The notes beneath the pieces are model-generated. The model was not told the DNA's origin. It saw nothing but the letters and a program-made list of their open reading frames with translations, and ran no database searches. The translations under genes and the position numbers were made by a program. A DNA stretch of 38,448 nucleotides from Parachlorella kessleri (Eukaryota; Chlorophyta; Trebouxiophyceae; Chlorellales; Chlorellaceae). The stretch lies in NCBI GenBank assembly GCA_001598975.1, contig BBXU01001349.1, forward strand, positions 1-38,448, in the 5' to 3' direction. The stretch's first letter is position 1. Each line of letters starts with the position of its first letter. Below are positions 1 through 12,000 of the stretch, piece after piece.

Positions 1-72
1 AAGAGCAGGCAAAACTGGAAAGGGGAGAGAAGCCGCAAAGACACTGACGATAACACAACCGTGTACACTTAG
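1..72 (+). repeat. Copy of dispersed intergenic repeat (left end of window)
   Basis: The first 72 bases, with the pattern GCAGGCA..AGGGGAGA..AAGC.GCAAA.ACACT..ATAACACAAC, align with 24607-24667 and, more weakly, with 5240-5272. They look like one copy of a degenerate interspersed element. No terminal inverted repeats or coding capacity are visible. The left edge is cut by the window. Confidence 0.55.
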
Positions 73-84
73 AAACTTGGTGGG

Positions 85-125
85 AGAGGTGTACCTGGGA
101 GAGGTGTACCTGAGGTGTACCTGGG
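85..125 (+). repeat. Short tandem repeat, GGGAGAGGTGTACCT unit
   Basis: A 15-base unit GGGAGAGGTGTACCT occurs twice head to tail, followed by a partial third copy beginning GAGGTGTACCTG. It lies in presumed intron or upstream sequence of the exon at 295-475. No function is evident. Confidence 0.7.
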
Positions 126-294
126 GTGGGCTTGGGCTGTGCTTACATATGAACGGAAACATATAGCAGAGGGGTTACCTGGGGGAAGGCATGGACCTGC
201 GGGGAACTCGGCGGGATTGAGAGAGCATTTTGCAATCTCCGTGCAACAAAACTCGCTGTGCCAACAAGGGATGGGATTCCTCCTGAGTTTGCAG

Positions 295-475
295 GTTCTG
301 GAGCGAATTTGTGCAGCGGCAGCGGCAGCCTCCGCAGGACATGTTCTCCAGTTGGGCCCATTACCACCGCCTACTGCAGCAGACAGTGCTTATTGCCCGC
401 TCGGCAGAGCTGGCATTGAGAGCCTCTTCAAGTCGGACCCCATATGGAGACGACTGCCGTCTCTTCTTGGACTAA
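295..475 (+). CDS. 3'-terminal exon of an unidentified protein (partial)
   Basis: An AG acceptor (tttgcag, ending at 294) is followed by one open frame that begins with the last base of a split codon and ends at TAA 473-475. The roughly 60-residue peptide starts FWSEFVQRQRQ, contains DMFSSWAHYHRLLQQ and ends DDCRLFLD. It reads like real coding sequence (amphipathic, Trp/Tyr-containing, not low-complexity). The larger open frame beginning at 115 in another phase lacks these qualities. A TGTAA poly(A) motif lies 163 bases after the stop. Upstream exons lie outside the window or could not be identified in bases 1-294. I do not recognise the family. The gene converges on the kinase gene, which ends at 1198. 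Confidence 0.45.
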
Positions 476-637
476 ACCTACCTGCTGCTCTTCGGTACCA
501 TGTTGGTCTGCTGCGCTGGGCAGCTGCACCATGCACCCTGGGTGCCTGCCGTTGTCCATGATGGCTCAGTATTATTCCTGTGGACCTGCCTCAGGCGGGC
601 CCGTATTTTTGGTCGAACTCCTTGCAATCCCAGCCTT

Positions 638-642
638 TGTAA
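638..642 (+). promoter_or_regulatory. Poly(A) signal TGTAA for the gene ending at 475
   Basis: TGTAA is the usual chlorophyte polyadenylation motif. This copy lies 163 bases downstream of the TAA at 473-475. Confidence 0.45.
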
Positions 643-1154
643 TGTGCTTCGAATGCAAGGAGGGAGGGTGTTGTGTGGCAGAGGTCAAGCCTCGGCCCAC
701 CCAAGGCTGTTATGTGTGATGTGCAGCTTTGTGGTTAAGAGCTGCCCATGTTGCCATATCTCCGTGTTATGGTTTAAAACTGACATGGACAGTACAGGAG
801 GATGATACTGAGAGCTTTGTCTGTGAGTATTGATGCAACCATTCCCATGGTCAGCTGGGTGTGAGCATGACGCTCTGTGGAGCACCTGAAAGGCACCCCC
901 GAATGCTGCACGCCTCAGAATGAATAACTATGGCTAAATAGTGCATAGAGCGACAAAACAAAGGCTAAATAGTGCAGTTGAAGGTCAGCTAAGGACCGTG
1001 CAGAGACCACACTCTTAAAAAGAGAGCGCAGGACATCACTGTAGCATTGTCAGTCTAATAGTTTATCCCATGATTTCCCACCAGGCACCACAATCAATCT
1101 CACTCACAAGCAGCTCAAGGCTGGAATTGTGAAAAGCACATTGTCGATGCCTGC

Positions 1155-1159
1155 TTACA
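1155..1159 (-). promoter_or_regulatory. Poly(A) signal TGTAA for the kinase gene
   Basis: TTACA on the plus strand reads TGTAA on the minus strand, about 40 bases past the stop codon at 1198-1200. It supports 1198 as the true 3' end of the kinase gene. Confidence 0.55.
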
Positions 1160-1197
1160 CAGCCATCCTTTCAACCAGTGCTCATAGCGGCTGTGGT

Positions 1198-4100
1198 TCA
1201 GAGCCTTCCAGCGTTGCACTCTGCAGGGTCATTTGTGAAGGCAAACAACCATGACGGTATGCTCACTGATCCTAGCAGGGGTCCAAAACCGGGAATGGTT
1301 GGGACATCTTGGACACCTGCAGGTGCAAATCTCCATTTAGTGTCAGTCACCGCCCTACAGAGACTGTAAGGAGCTACAGGCTGTATAAAGTGGGCCAGGT
1401 GCGCTATGTAAACTGCCAGCAGGTGCCCACCTGTTGCTTTGAAGCGGCTGGCTGGGCAGCCACTCAGTGCATGCTGCTGCGAGCGGAGACTGTCTGGTTC
1501 CTCCTGGCCATCCTCCTGCGGCACCCGAGGAGCCGCCACGGCCGCCGCACCAGCATAACCCCCCGCGCCCACTGCCTTGTGCTGCTGCTCCCGGCCGGCC
1601 ACCTGGTGTACCTCAGCACTACTCCGTGCCGCATGTGCTTCTGCAGGCTGCACTGTCCCGTCAGTGCCCCCATCCAGGACCCGCTCCTTGTCTCCCCCCA
1701 ATGTCGCCAACCCTGGCATCCCTGTGTATAGGTCAGCCGCCCGTCTCTTCTTCACTGCCAGCCTGGCCTTGGCAGGCTCCTCAGCCGCTTGCTGCGGCGG
1801 CGCCTGCCCTGCTCCCTGGTCCTTGGTGTCCTTCTGCCTCGATGCTGCTTGCCGCTCCAAGCTGGCCCGGTGGTGTGCAGCAGCAGCAGGCTCCACAGGA
1901 GATGAGCCTCGGCCGCCCACTCGCCGCCGCTTGAGCGGCCGGGCCGGGACTTGAGCCACCTCCGGCGCAAACCCTGGCAGTACACCACCCGACCTGGCCA
2001 ATAACGACTCCTGCAGGCTTGGCCACAGCGTATCACACAAACTGTTGCTCAGCAGTGGGGTGCTGATAAGGTAGTTCTCAGGCAAGACTTCCTAGCTAGG
2101 TCACCCTCATTGTGCAGTCAACCACCTCCAATGCACGACAATGTAAGCGTAGTGACACTTACCTCCTGTAGCAAAAAGTAATCTGTATATCTGGAAGCGG
2201 ACACGCTGCAGAGCTTGTAAAAGTGGGATGCGTAGCTGTCTATCCGCATCATGATTTCGGGGACAAGGTTGTCCTGCAATGTAGTAGGGTGACAGTCAGT
2301 TAATATGCCTGGCACTGTGTAGAGCGAATAAGCTTGGCCACAACAGCAAGTTCAGGCAAACAACATTTTTCAGGCATCTGGGGCCATGGGGTGAAGGAGG
2401 GCTTCGCTCAGTGAGAGATGCCACAAAGGGATTGGAGTACTGGATCAGGACTCAGGCAAGACCCAAAGCAGTACTGGCAGTACCCGCCCTGTAAGTACAG
2501 TTCGCCTGTAACTCCCATCTATCTGCACTGCCTGCCATCACCAGCGAGAGGTACCAATGGAGGTGACTTTTATCCTACCTCCCCAAAATGCTTTTTGAAG
2601 AGAGGATCCCTCCAATCTTCTCGTGCAAAGGGGCTCGAGAAGGTAGCATACTCCAAGGCCATCCAATGCAGCTGCTCATCCTGCGGGGCGGCAGGCAACT
2701 CCTGCCAAGCAGGTGTCGTCCTGGGCCCAGCGGACCTTCATGCCAGGTACATGCGATGGTTAGCTAATCACTAACCTTGAACCTATCGTTCCATAAGGAC
2801 AGGCGCAACAGCCTACCCTCCAACTTGGCGATGGCTGGCAGTACGCACCCCAAATGCGTGTTCTGCAACGGATTTGCAAGAAAACCATCATGTGACAAGG
2901 GCAACGTGCCAGGTTGGCGATATCCTCTCTACCAACAGTCATGGCATGCAATTTGGAAGAGGTTCTGATGGTAAAGTACACGTTGCAGTACACCGTGCAT
3001 GCTGACCTTGACCTCCAAGGCCACAATGTGCCAGACGCCTAGCAAGCTGGCAACCTCTGCATGATCCAGGTGGTAGCCTTCTGGCATATCAGGGCTGTCC
3101 AGAGTGAACAGCAGCAGGATCCAGGCTCCCAGGTACCAGACCTGCACAGGGCACCATCGTGACGTGCGAGGAGGAGCAGCCTCACTTCCACCAGCAGCCA
3201 ACCAGCATGGACGAGCACCCAGGTGGGCAGCACAGCAGGAGCCAGTGACCCCACCAGGCTGTCTGCCTCCAGCTCAGGCACGATGTTGAATTCCGGCGAG
3301 AGTTTCATCATGCACTGTCCCAGCACGACAGTGTCCACCAGCAGCTGTCGCAAGTCGGCCTGTAGGAGAGTGGCAGGAAGTTACGTCATGGGAGGTGTGT
3401 GCCTGCTACATGTGCATCCATACATGCCCAAGCACAAGTCAGCGGCCATGGATGCAGCATGGCAACACAGTTAGGGCGCACTTGCTGTGCCGTTTCACGC
3501 TTTGGCAGCCCATGTAGCATCAGGGGGTTGAAAGGACAGCCTGCCAAAGAGATGAAGAATGCCAGCAGGACCTGCACCCGCAAAGCACAAGCAAGTTCGG
3601 AGAAGCCCATGTGTACTCTATGCTATATACAGGTCCTCAGTCGCACCACAAACTGATGTTGCTGCAGAAGCACTCTGCAATGTGCTTACCATGCCAAGGG
3701 CAAAAAGATCGCCTCGAGGGTCGTACTGACGCTGCTGACGCCGTGCACATCTGAACAGGCCGGTCCCAGCACCAACATATCTGCACAGGTAGCATTGTAG
3801 GCAATGTCTGCCCTTCAACTCAACTAAATGCCGAGCTGCAGTTGCGATAGCTGGTGGTAGTCTAGGCAGGATGTCGTTAGCCTTCATGACGCAAGCAAGG
3901 GCTTTCTGTTGCCCCCAGTCAAGCACCTTTGAGTGCCTTCGTCGAGCAGCCAGCTGTACCCAAAGTCACAGAATTTGAACACCCCAGTGCCGGTCAGCAG
4001 GATGTTGCCTGGTGAGATGTCCTGAATATGTGAAGTCACTGCCGTTGTGTCACAGCATAGGGTCTGATATTGGCACAGCAAGCAATGCCTATTGGGTTAG

Positions 4101-5236
4101 CGACGGTGCTATCAAGCATCCTGCCTAGCAGGCAAATCTAACCAGTCTGGCTCGTACATTCTATAACAGTCAATGCACGATCCGGCTTGGCTGTTAAAAA
4201 TACCTGCAGCACAATGCCCGCATGATTGATGGCAGATAGTTCCAGTACCAGTCGCTGCCACTCCAGGGCAACCTTCTCCAGGCTGCCCAGTGCCGCTACA
4301 TTGAAAGCTGGGTTCCTGCAGCACTTGTCAGAGGTGCTCAACGTTAGATTGACTCTCGCCATATATGGCACAAGAGGGTGCTCTGCCCGCTGTGTTAACA
4401 AGCTTTCTGCATTACTGTGGCAACCTCATGGCTCTTCAGCAAAAGGCACCCAACTAAGAAACTAAGAAACTTAGAAACAGAAGACTCCTCACCCACCTCC
4501 ACGTGAGCTTGCGCATAAGGTCCTTCAGTGAGCCAAGCTCGCAATGCTCCATTACCAGGGCGTATGTTGCCTGAGCCGGTGCAGCGTCTGGCGGCGCCTG
4601 GGCGCGATTGGTGTACGCATGAAGCTTGACCACATGTGGGAGGCCCAGCTTGGCCACCTCCAAAGCCACATTAAACTCGCGGTTCAGTGCCCGCTGCTGC
4701 GCTTCTGCTGATGTCATGCCCGAGCGTGGGCCCGGGTCAGGCTTCATAACCTTGACCACAACATCATAAGCGCAGTCCAGCAGAGCCTTTTGGCCAGAAG
4801 CGGAGAATCCTGTGCGGATTCCCCAGCTTTTCACGAGCCTGCGGTGCGGCCAAGGATACAGGGATAGGGTTGTTGGCTTCCTTTACCGAGCCGGTTACAC
4901 AAGATGGGGGTGCCAGGGTGCCAGGCAGGACTCCCGGACGCTGTGCAGGGATGACCCTGCAGCAGGTAGACTCACCAGACCTGGCCTGAGACTCCTTCGC
5001 CCAGCAGTTCCCCGTTTTCGATCTCCTTGCTAACCTTCTCAGCCGGAACCCATACTGCCTGCGGCACAAAGTGGTAACTAAGGGATCAGGGCGCGCCAGG
5101 ATGTGGCCCGCAAACCTACGCCCCCAGTAGCAGATGTGTCACCAGGATAGAAAGCCCCTCGGCAACGCCCTACCTGTGGAAATGTGGCCGAGATCGGACG
5201 CTCGCTCAAAGTCAGGTCAGGGCTGAGGCTAGACAT
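1198..5236 (-). CDS. Divergent protein kinase with long novel C-terminal region, about 799 aa
   Basis: Hand-spliced exons, all phase-consistent: 5236-5174, 5058-4976, 4838-4497, 4315-4204, 4021-3927, 3780-3690, 3571-3482, 3359-3186, 3141-~3007 (3' edge uncertain), 2862-2776, 2701-2579, 2273-2163, 2091-1198. The start is ATG in MSSLSPDL. The kinase domain spans roughly residues 35-270. It has a Gly-rich loop GEGVSGQV (41-48), a VKVM lysine (K78), an alpha-C Glu (about E103) and a hinge LVMEHCELGSL. The catalytic loop is DISPGNILL (D201, N206) and DFG is at 219-221. The HRD His/Arg are replaced (LQD), and APE is replaced by a CAR-like sequence before YDPRGDLFALGM. The catalytic residues are intact, so activity is likely. 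About 500 C-terminal residues follow. They include hydrophobic stretches (PTWVLVHAGWLLVE, GAWILLLFTL), a globular-looking block (FKKHFGE) and a basic Ala/Gln-rich tail with NLS-like RPLKRRRVGG. The family and substrate are unknown. The large last exon could hide an intron. Confidence 0.75.
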
Positions 5237-5239
5237 GCT

Positions 5240-5720
5240 GTTGAGTCGATGAGAAAGACACTGATGTACACTATAGAAATGCGTGTTCTACTTTAGTATC
5301 TGATTTTCCAGGCTTCATGGTTATTGATGTGTTGTTACAAGCCTTCAGGCGCGCGCGCAGAGACAACCCCCCCCCCCGGCCGGGGGTAAAGGTGGCAGGC
5401 AATGCGAACTGAGAGTAGGTATGGGAGAACTGGACTGTATGGCTGTATGCAGCCATTACTTAGGGTGGCAGGGCTGCGAACAGGGAGGGAGAGGGAGTGA
5501 GAGATGAGCTGGACTGACAGGGTTGGGTGCAGAATGTGTCTTGCCTGACATCTGATCTACTTTGTCTCTCCCCAGAACAAGCCAAGGCCACTTTGTTGAT
5601 GGTGGCAGAGGAGAGGTACGTTTGAAATGTGCTGACAAGGCCGTATGCACATTCGTTGGCTACCCACGGGTCTCAGGCCTTATTAGTATGGGTGGCAGGC
5701 AGTGCAAACGGGGAGTAACC
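5240..5720. repeat. Cluster of dispersed-repeat copies upstream of the kinase gene
   Basis: Several degenerate copies of the repeat family lie here. One at 5240-5272 resembles bases 36-70. Others at 5391-5436, 5463-5538 and 5691-5720 share the core GGTGGCAGGCARTGCRAAC and, in the longer copies, CTGGACTGACAGGGYTGGRTGCAGAATG. The copy at 5463-5538 closely matches 24865-24934. An 11-base C run sits at 5367-5377. The cluster lies within the 5' flank of the kinase gene. Confidence 0.65.
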
Positions 5721-5964
5721 TTATGACTTGAGCGAAGTGCTCCTGCCCCCCAAACACTGGCCTTGTCGGCACAGATTACCAATCAAGTGTAACAAACAAC
5801 ACGATGTCCACTAAAATGGCACAATATTGAACTTCTCCAGCCTCCAGGGCCCCCTTTACCTGTCGTGAAGAACAGCCCACCCCTACTGTGAGATTCGGCA
5901 GGGCTTTTGCACAGCATGCGGGCAGACTTTGAGATGTCTGGCAGACTGAGCTGCCAAAAATGAC

Positions 5965-5969
5965 TTACA
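5965..5969 (-). promoter_or_regulatory. Poly(A) signal TGTAA for VPS35
   Basis: This minus-strand TGTAA (plus-strand TTACA) lies about 130 bases past the VPS35 TAG stop at 6100-6102. Confidence 0.5.
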
Positions 5970-6099
5970 ACCCTTCAAAGTATACAGCGACAGTTGCCAG
6001 GAATGGCCTAGAACCCTACTAGCCATGACGGTGCTGGTCCACACCGACAAACAAGCCTGGGGTATCAAGCTGACCAATGCCAAAGCTACTTGCCGTGCT

Positions 6100-9000
6100 C
6101 TACTGCTGAGCTTCAATTTGCAAGCCCTCATATTTGGCACCCATGTCTCCCCCCTTCCCCTTCTGGGCAGAGATGTGTTTCAAGCTGTTTTTGTAAAAGG
6201 CCTGCAGCGACTCGATCTCTCGAAGAGCCTCCCTGGACACCTCACTGGCTACCAGCTCCAGCAGGCTCTGCATACAGACAGGCCAGCCAATCACTGACGA
6301 GATGCAGAACGATTGACCGCTACACTCAGCCAACTGAAGCTCACTGGGTACGCAGCGGCTGCGATGCACAGGATAAGCAGGCAAGGCAACAAAGCTATCC
6401 CTGACAGGGAGGGGGTGGGTAGGGTTTCAAGGTTAGTGTTCGATGCTGTCGGCTAACAAGTTTTATAACTGACAACCCCTTGGTAGAAATCCTGCTTACC
6501 TGCAGCACTGCCACTGTGACAAGCTCGCAGCCTTGGTCGAAGTAGTAGAGGTAATGGTTGAGGATCTCAACAAAGAGGAAAGCAGGCCCAGCGTCCCCAG
6601 CAGGCTTGGCAGCCACAGCGAGCTGTTGCTGTGCAGCATTGGCAATCTTGAGGGCCCGCTTGAGGCAGGCGAGCACAGAGGCCCCGTCTCTAACCACAGT
6701 CTTGCCCTGCACACAGCGGCACGACAGGGTGGCAGGCTCAGCCTGGATACCCAAGCTTTGCCGTCAACGGTATCTACCACCGCATGTCTAGGCCACTGGC
6801 GCTTTTCCAAGGTCCTTTGCACCAGCTGCCCGCAACTGAGCATGGCGCAATGGTCAGGCTGACCATGCACTGAAGTGCAAAGCTATGTTGTAACACAAAA
6901 GTAGTCAGGCACTGGACGATGTTGAGCTTACTTAGTCTAAAAGCTCACCTCCACATCTGTCTGCCAATACAGATGGCTGCACGACAGTACCGCTAGGCAC
7001 TGGTCGGTACGCTTGAGCAGCTTGGCACAGTAGGTGCCGGCCTTGTGGGCCAAGGCTTCCCGGTTGTCGCTAGAAAAGACATGGCACCTGCAACACTTGC
7101 AAGGGCGCAAGGTGGGGAAAGGTGCGACACGACTGCAGCGGTACACGTACCGCTCATTCAGTAGCCCTTCCAAGCAACAAGCTACACACAGCTTCAGACG
7201 CATGGCGCTGCGCCCAAATTTGAAGAGGGCATATAAGCTGATTTCATGGGCCTCAACTTTCCACCCACAGAGCCAGCCAACACTGGCACCAGGGTGAGAC
7301 GCCATGCGCACCTGTGTAGCGTGCCCATGATACTTTGAAGAGCCCGGATTTCCTGCTTGCTGTCAGGTATGCTCTCCTCGTACAAGACGAACGCCTGGAT
7401 GCAGGACAGCAAGTGGTAAGACTTTAATGCTAAGTGGCCTGCAAGCTGCTCTATTGGCCAGCCCACGCCACAAACCATATACGCTGCCCTGTCCAGCTTG
7501 CCCACCCATCCTCCCCTGGGCTGCCAGATTTTCTCTAAGCCCCCTGTGCTGCCACTTCAAGCACAGCCTATTCACTTGCAGTGTGGGCACATTGCACTCG
7601 ATAAGTGCTACCCAACAGCCCCATTGCCCACCACTCCCCCTCTGGGAGCCTTCAGACCTGCTCAAAGAACTCGTAGGCTGTCAGCTCCAGCCCCGCCTCT
7701 TCACTGGCTGAGTGCGCCGCCGTGAGGAAGAGCTGCAGCGCCATCTCTGCTGCCGGCACGTTGGCCAGGGCTGTGATGGTGCCATGCAGGAACTGGTACC
7801 ACCGCTCGCTGGAGACCTGCGGAAGCACTGGCTCGGCCTTTCGGATTGTCTAACACCCACAGAGGAGAAAGGAACAGGTAGGTGGGGGGTCCACTAAACC
7901 ACTGTACACAGTGTGACCAGCTCAGGGCTGCGCAAGCAGATTACCTCCTCACCCTAATCACCAGTTAAGCACCATAAACTGGGACTGCATGAAAGACAAG
8001 CAGCAGCAGATGCATGGCGTGGCGCTGCACGCAGCACCTCCCATGCCCCTCGCTGCCTGCAGCCTGCTTCGCACAGCACTTGCAAGTAATGGTCATGAGG
8101 GCCCACCTGTAGCTTTTCCCCGCCTAGTGCAGCTGCTGCCACGCTGCGTACGGTTTGCAACGCGCAGAAGCATAGCGGAGGCAACGTATATCTCATACGC
8201 TTGGGACCTCCTCTGCACAGTGACCACAGCAGCTGCAAAGCGGTCACTGCGGGCGCACCTGCCAGGGTGGCATTAGCCCGAGGGGATATGCTTGAGTGTG
8301 CCTACCAGGCTATTGCACCATGAGCTAGTCCCAAGGGGACGGCAACAATCTCAGTAGCGCAGTCACTGCCACCTCCCAAGACTACCACCTCCAGTGACAC
8401 CCGGATCCTTACATCGGTAAAGTGCGTTGGATGCCTGACATGCCTCCACATGCCGCTCTTCCCACCTGGCCGCTGTCAGCATTTCCGCTCACCTAAGGAA
8501 GCGCCTCTGTGCGGCTTCCAGTATCTCAAACTGCCTGTCGCTGTCGGCCACGCACAGGTTGTGCACCAGCCGCCCCATCAGCGCTTGCTCCTCGGCAAGG
8601 TCCTGCGCTTGACAGGAGGGAGGGAGGGAGGGAGGGAGGCATATGGGGCTGAGTATACATGCAACTGCAGTGGATTTCCGTCCTCGACATAGGTGGGGCT
8701 CAAGATACACTGGAGGTTAGTGCGGTGACGGCCGCTTGGGAGTCAATGTAAGCACACCACATGCTCATTTCACCCACAGCAGAAGCACACATGCGGCCCG
8801 TGCTCGTGCGGCGGGGTGCATGGGCGCCGTGAGTAGCCCGCCCACAGCCAGGTTGGGTACGCCGCGTCCGTCTCGCGGCTCGGGCCACCGCTACCATTCT
8901 CCGGGGGCGGTGCTGCCATGATTTTACATACGATGTTACCAGTGGCCTCGCTCTTTGCCCAGCCACAATGCATCATCCTCAAGGGTCGATCTTCAAGGGT

Positions 9001-12000
9001 GCTTCCGAGGCAGTGAGGCCACCCTTCTCACCTCACCGCCTCTCCCCAATGCCTCCACTCCTCCTACCAGCAGGGCAATGCAACCTAACGTCATGCCACC
9101 AGGTCACCCGGCCGGTTGAGACCATTCGTCCACTTTTTCAAAAAAGCAGGAGGCCCCTCACCTCATCGTCCAGTTCCAGCTCCAGCCCCTCCACTTCCTC
9201 CACCAGCGGCGCGATGAAGCTGAACAGCATCTCCACCTGCCCCACGGTGCTCACCCGCACACCCGTTTTTAGCATGGTCTGCACAGCAGCGAAACCACGG
9301 GTGGCAGATGGTGTCTGGCAGAGAGTAATTCTACCCTAACAAGCTGGCAGGACACATCAACTGCCGCCCAAACACGTGCCGGAGTTCATCTGCTAAATAC
9401 CGAGAGGGGCGCTTGTCCTTCGCAGCAGACGGTCTGGTCTGCTGGTAGAATCCTACCTACGCTTCACCTACTGAGTGCAAGCCTAGCGGCGCACGCCAAG
9501 ACCACATCAAGGCGCATTGAGCAATAACCAACTTGACAGCCAGGTTCTGAGCCACGCTATATGGCAGGCAATGAAATGTCGTGGAGGCAACGGTCCCCTG
9601 CTCCAATGCACCTGCACAATCTTCACTGCCATTTCGCGCTGCATGTCGGGGCGCAGCAGGCCCAGCACAGCGGGGTAGTGCTCCAAGCCCAGTACGGTGA
9701 CCACGTCATAGCGCTCCAGGGGTGTGGACAGCAGGCCCACAACCTGCTTCTCGGCCTTGCTCTCGCGGATGGGCCCACGCGAGCGCAGAGCCTGCGTATA
9801 CAACAAGGACGCTGGTTTAAGGGGACACCCTGTGATAGGGGTGCGAATGGCAGCATGTCACTGCTTCCCCGCCCACCGTGGACGGACAGGCCACCGCAAG
9901 CGCAGCACAGCACGTCTTGTCCACTCCGCATGTGACAGTGTGACACGCAGTACCTCCCCACCCAGCAGTCACAGAAAGAGTGTCACCGTCCGGCCGCACA
10001 CACCAGCAACCACTGCATAGGCGCACCTCCCAAACCCTTGGCCATCTAACTCAGCACTCACATCATGGCAGGTTTGCAGGACTTTGTCGACATACTCCAG
10101 GCTGTCTGGGTACACAGCCCCAGCGAATGCCAGCATGGCGCCGTACATGGCCGCCACGTCAGCTGCTGCCATGTCAGGGTGCTGCTCCACCACCTGGCCA
10201 CACGCGGGAGGCAGCCGGGAGGAGGGGAGTATGGTCAGCAGGTCATGGCGGGGGTGCAGGCACAAACCCTTGGCAGAGAATAGTGGATGGCACTTCCAGG
10301 CTCAATGGGTGCAAGTGCTAGATAGTACTGATTGCGGTCCTTTAAGATACACAGCACTTCTCCACGCGACTCTTTGGCACTGAGGCTTTTCTAACAAGGC
10401 CAGCAGTTAAGGTCACGGGAGTATGACGGGATGGACAGCACCCTACCTTGAGTGCTGACGCGCTCATGCGGCCAAAGGCATCCACAGAGCTCATCTCCTG
10501 GATCACGCTTGTGTTGCTGCTGGCGTGCCTGCACACCAACAGAGCGACGCTCAAGGATAAAGACAAAGGTGTTAAAGATGTGGGAAAGGCGCTGACGGGG
10601 AAGGCGCAAAGCAGGGGCTCCAAAGCAGATGTGCTTCATTCAAGCTCGATACCACACCTCAGCCGTAGCTCTTCTCTAGCGGCTCCACCCAGACGTTTGC
10701 AGGAGTCACACACCCAGCGCCTTACTCAGCCTAGCAATCAATTCAGATCTGATCAAACAGCAGAACTCAGAGGCTGTTACCACCCGCCACCCCACAACCT
10801 ACACATTGCCACTTCTCGTGCTCGCCAGCGAGCACTGACCAGCAGGCAGCCGGTTTTCCTGAAACGAGAAAGCCACATCTAGAAGCCTCTCCCTGCCCAC
10901 AAAGCACCGCAGCCAAGCCCGAGCATGGCAGACTTTTCGATGATAAACCCTCCCTCCTCACCTGGCCAGCCTCTCCATGAGGGAGCCCATGACCGCGTGC
11001 ACCTTGACCCCAGGCTGCAGCTGCGGCAGCGCGCCCAGTAGCTGATCCAGCGTGGCCAAGTGGAACTCGTCAGGGAATCCCATGATGAGGCATTGCATCA
11101 GGTACTGCTGCGCGATATCATCCTTACACTGGACCACCTGCTCTAGCACCCTGCAGGGGCCCAAGGGTGAGGCAGGCCATTCCCCATTGGAGCATGGCTT
11201 GGAGCAAAGCCGGCGGGGGGTACTCCACTTCGACGTCAGTGGTGGGCATGGTGCCACCGCTGCCTGGAGCCAGCAATCATATCCCACCAGCCAACCGGCA
11301 ACACCAACCCAAGCTGGCTCCCGTCAGAGCCTGTCACGGCCTCACCCAACATGGTGCAATTTTACGGCCTCCACCTCGGCTTCACCCAGCTCCCCACCTG
11401 GGCAGCACCACATCGCGGTAGAGCGGCAGGTCCAGCCCGTCCAGCTGGGACAGGTATGTGAGGTTCTTCCCCACCAGGTCTGCCAGCTGCTGCCGCTCCT
11501 TCTCACGCTTCTCGCGGTCGCGAGCGCTGCCCTGCAACACGGCGGTCTTTGCAAGTGCGTGACCCATATTTACCGTTCTAGCATGGATGCTCCGGTGGCC
11601 ATGTAACCATGAAGGTAACAGAGTTCATGGCGTAATAGTAACTCCAGCTACCTAATGCGTTTCATTTCACCTGCCCTGCCAGCTGCTCCAACCAGCCAGC
11701 TGACAGCCTCCGCTGTGGCCGCACAAATCACGTGCACGAGGATAATGGAAGCGACACACGCAGTTGCTGAGTTCTTTTCGCGGGCGCGGGGCCAACTTCT
11801 CACCTGGTGCTGCATGCGAACCCACAGCTTGTTCATCTCTGTGAAATTGACCAGCAGGAACTCGATAGCATCCACCACATTGCCGCCCTCAGGCCCCTCA
11901 TACACAGACCCGGTGTCGGGAAGGAGCCCGCGGGACACCTGCTTGGGAGGGGCAAGGGTCTGGGGTGGGTGTTCGGTCGGGAGTGGGGTGCGTGGTTGTA

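Larger units (their letters stand above)
476..1197. other. Convergent intergenic region
   Basis: This is the space between the 3' ends of the plus-strand gene ending at 475 and the minus-strand kinase gene ending at 1198. It should hold both 3' UTRs, and a TGTAA motif is present on each strand. The open frames here are short, overlap in several phases and show no splice logic. I see no RNA gene. Confidence 0.5.
5237..6099. other. Intergenic region between VPS35 3' end and kinase 5' end
   Basis: Both flanking genes run on the minus strand, so this interval holds the VPS35 3' UTR (right part, with TGTAA at 5965-5969) and the kinase promoter and 5' UTR (left part). The left half is largely repeat copies. 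I see no convincing TATA box, ORF or RNA gene. Confidence 0.5.

Noticed and set aside
115..561. Plus-strand open frame of 148 codons
   Set aside because: It crosses the better-supported terminal exon at 295-475 in a different frame, has low-complexity Ala runs and no recognisable domain.
5367..5377. C11 homopolymer as a possible i-motif/G4 element
   Set aside because: It is a single homopolymer with only one flanking G run, more likely simple polymerase slippage than a structured element.
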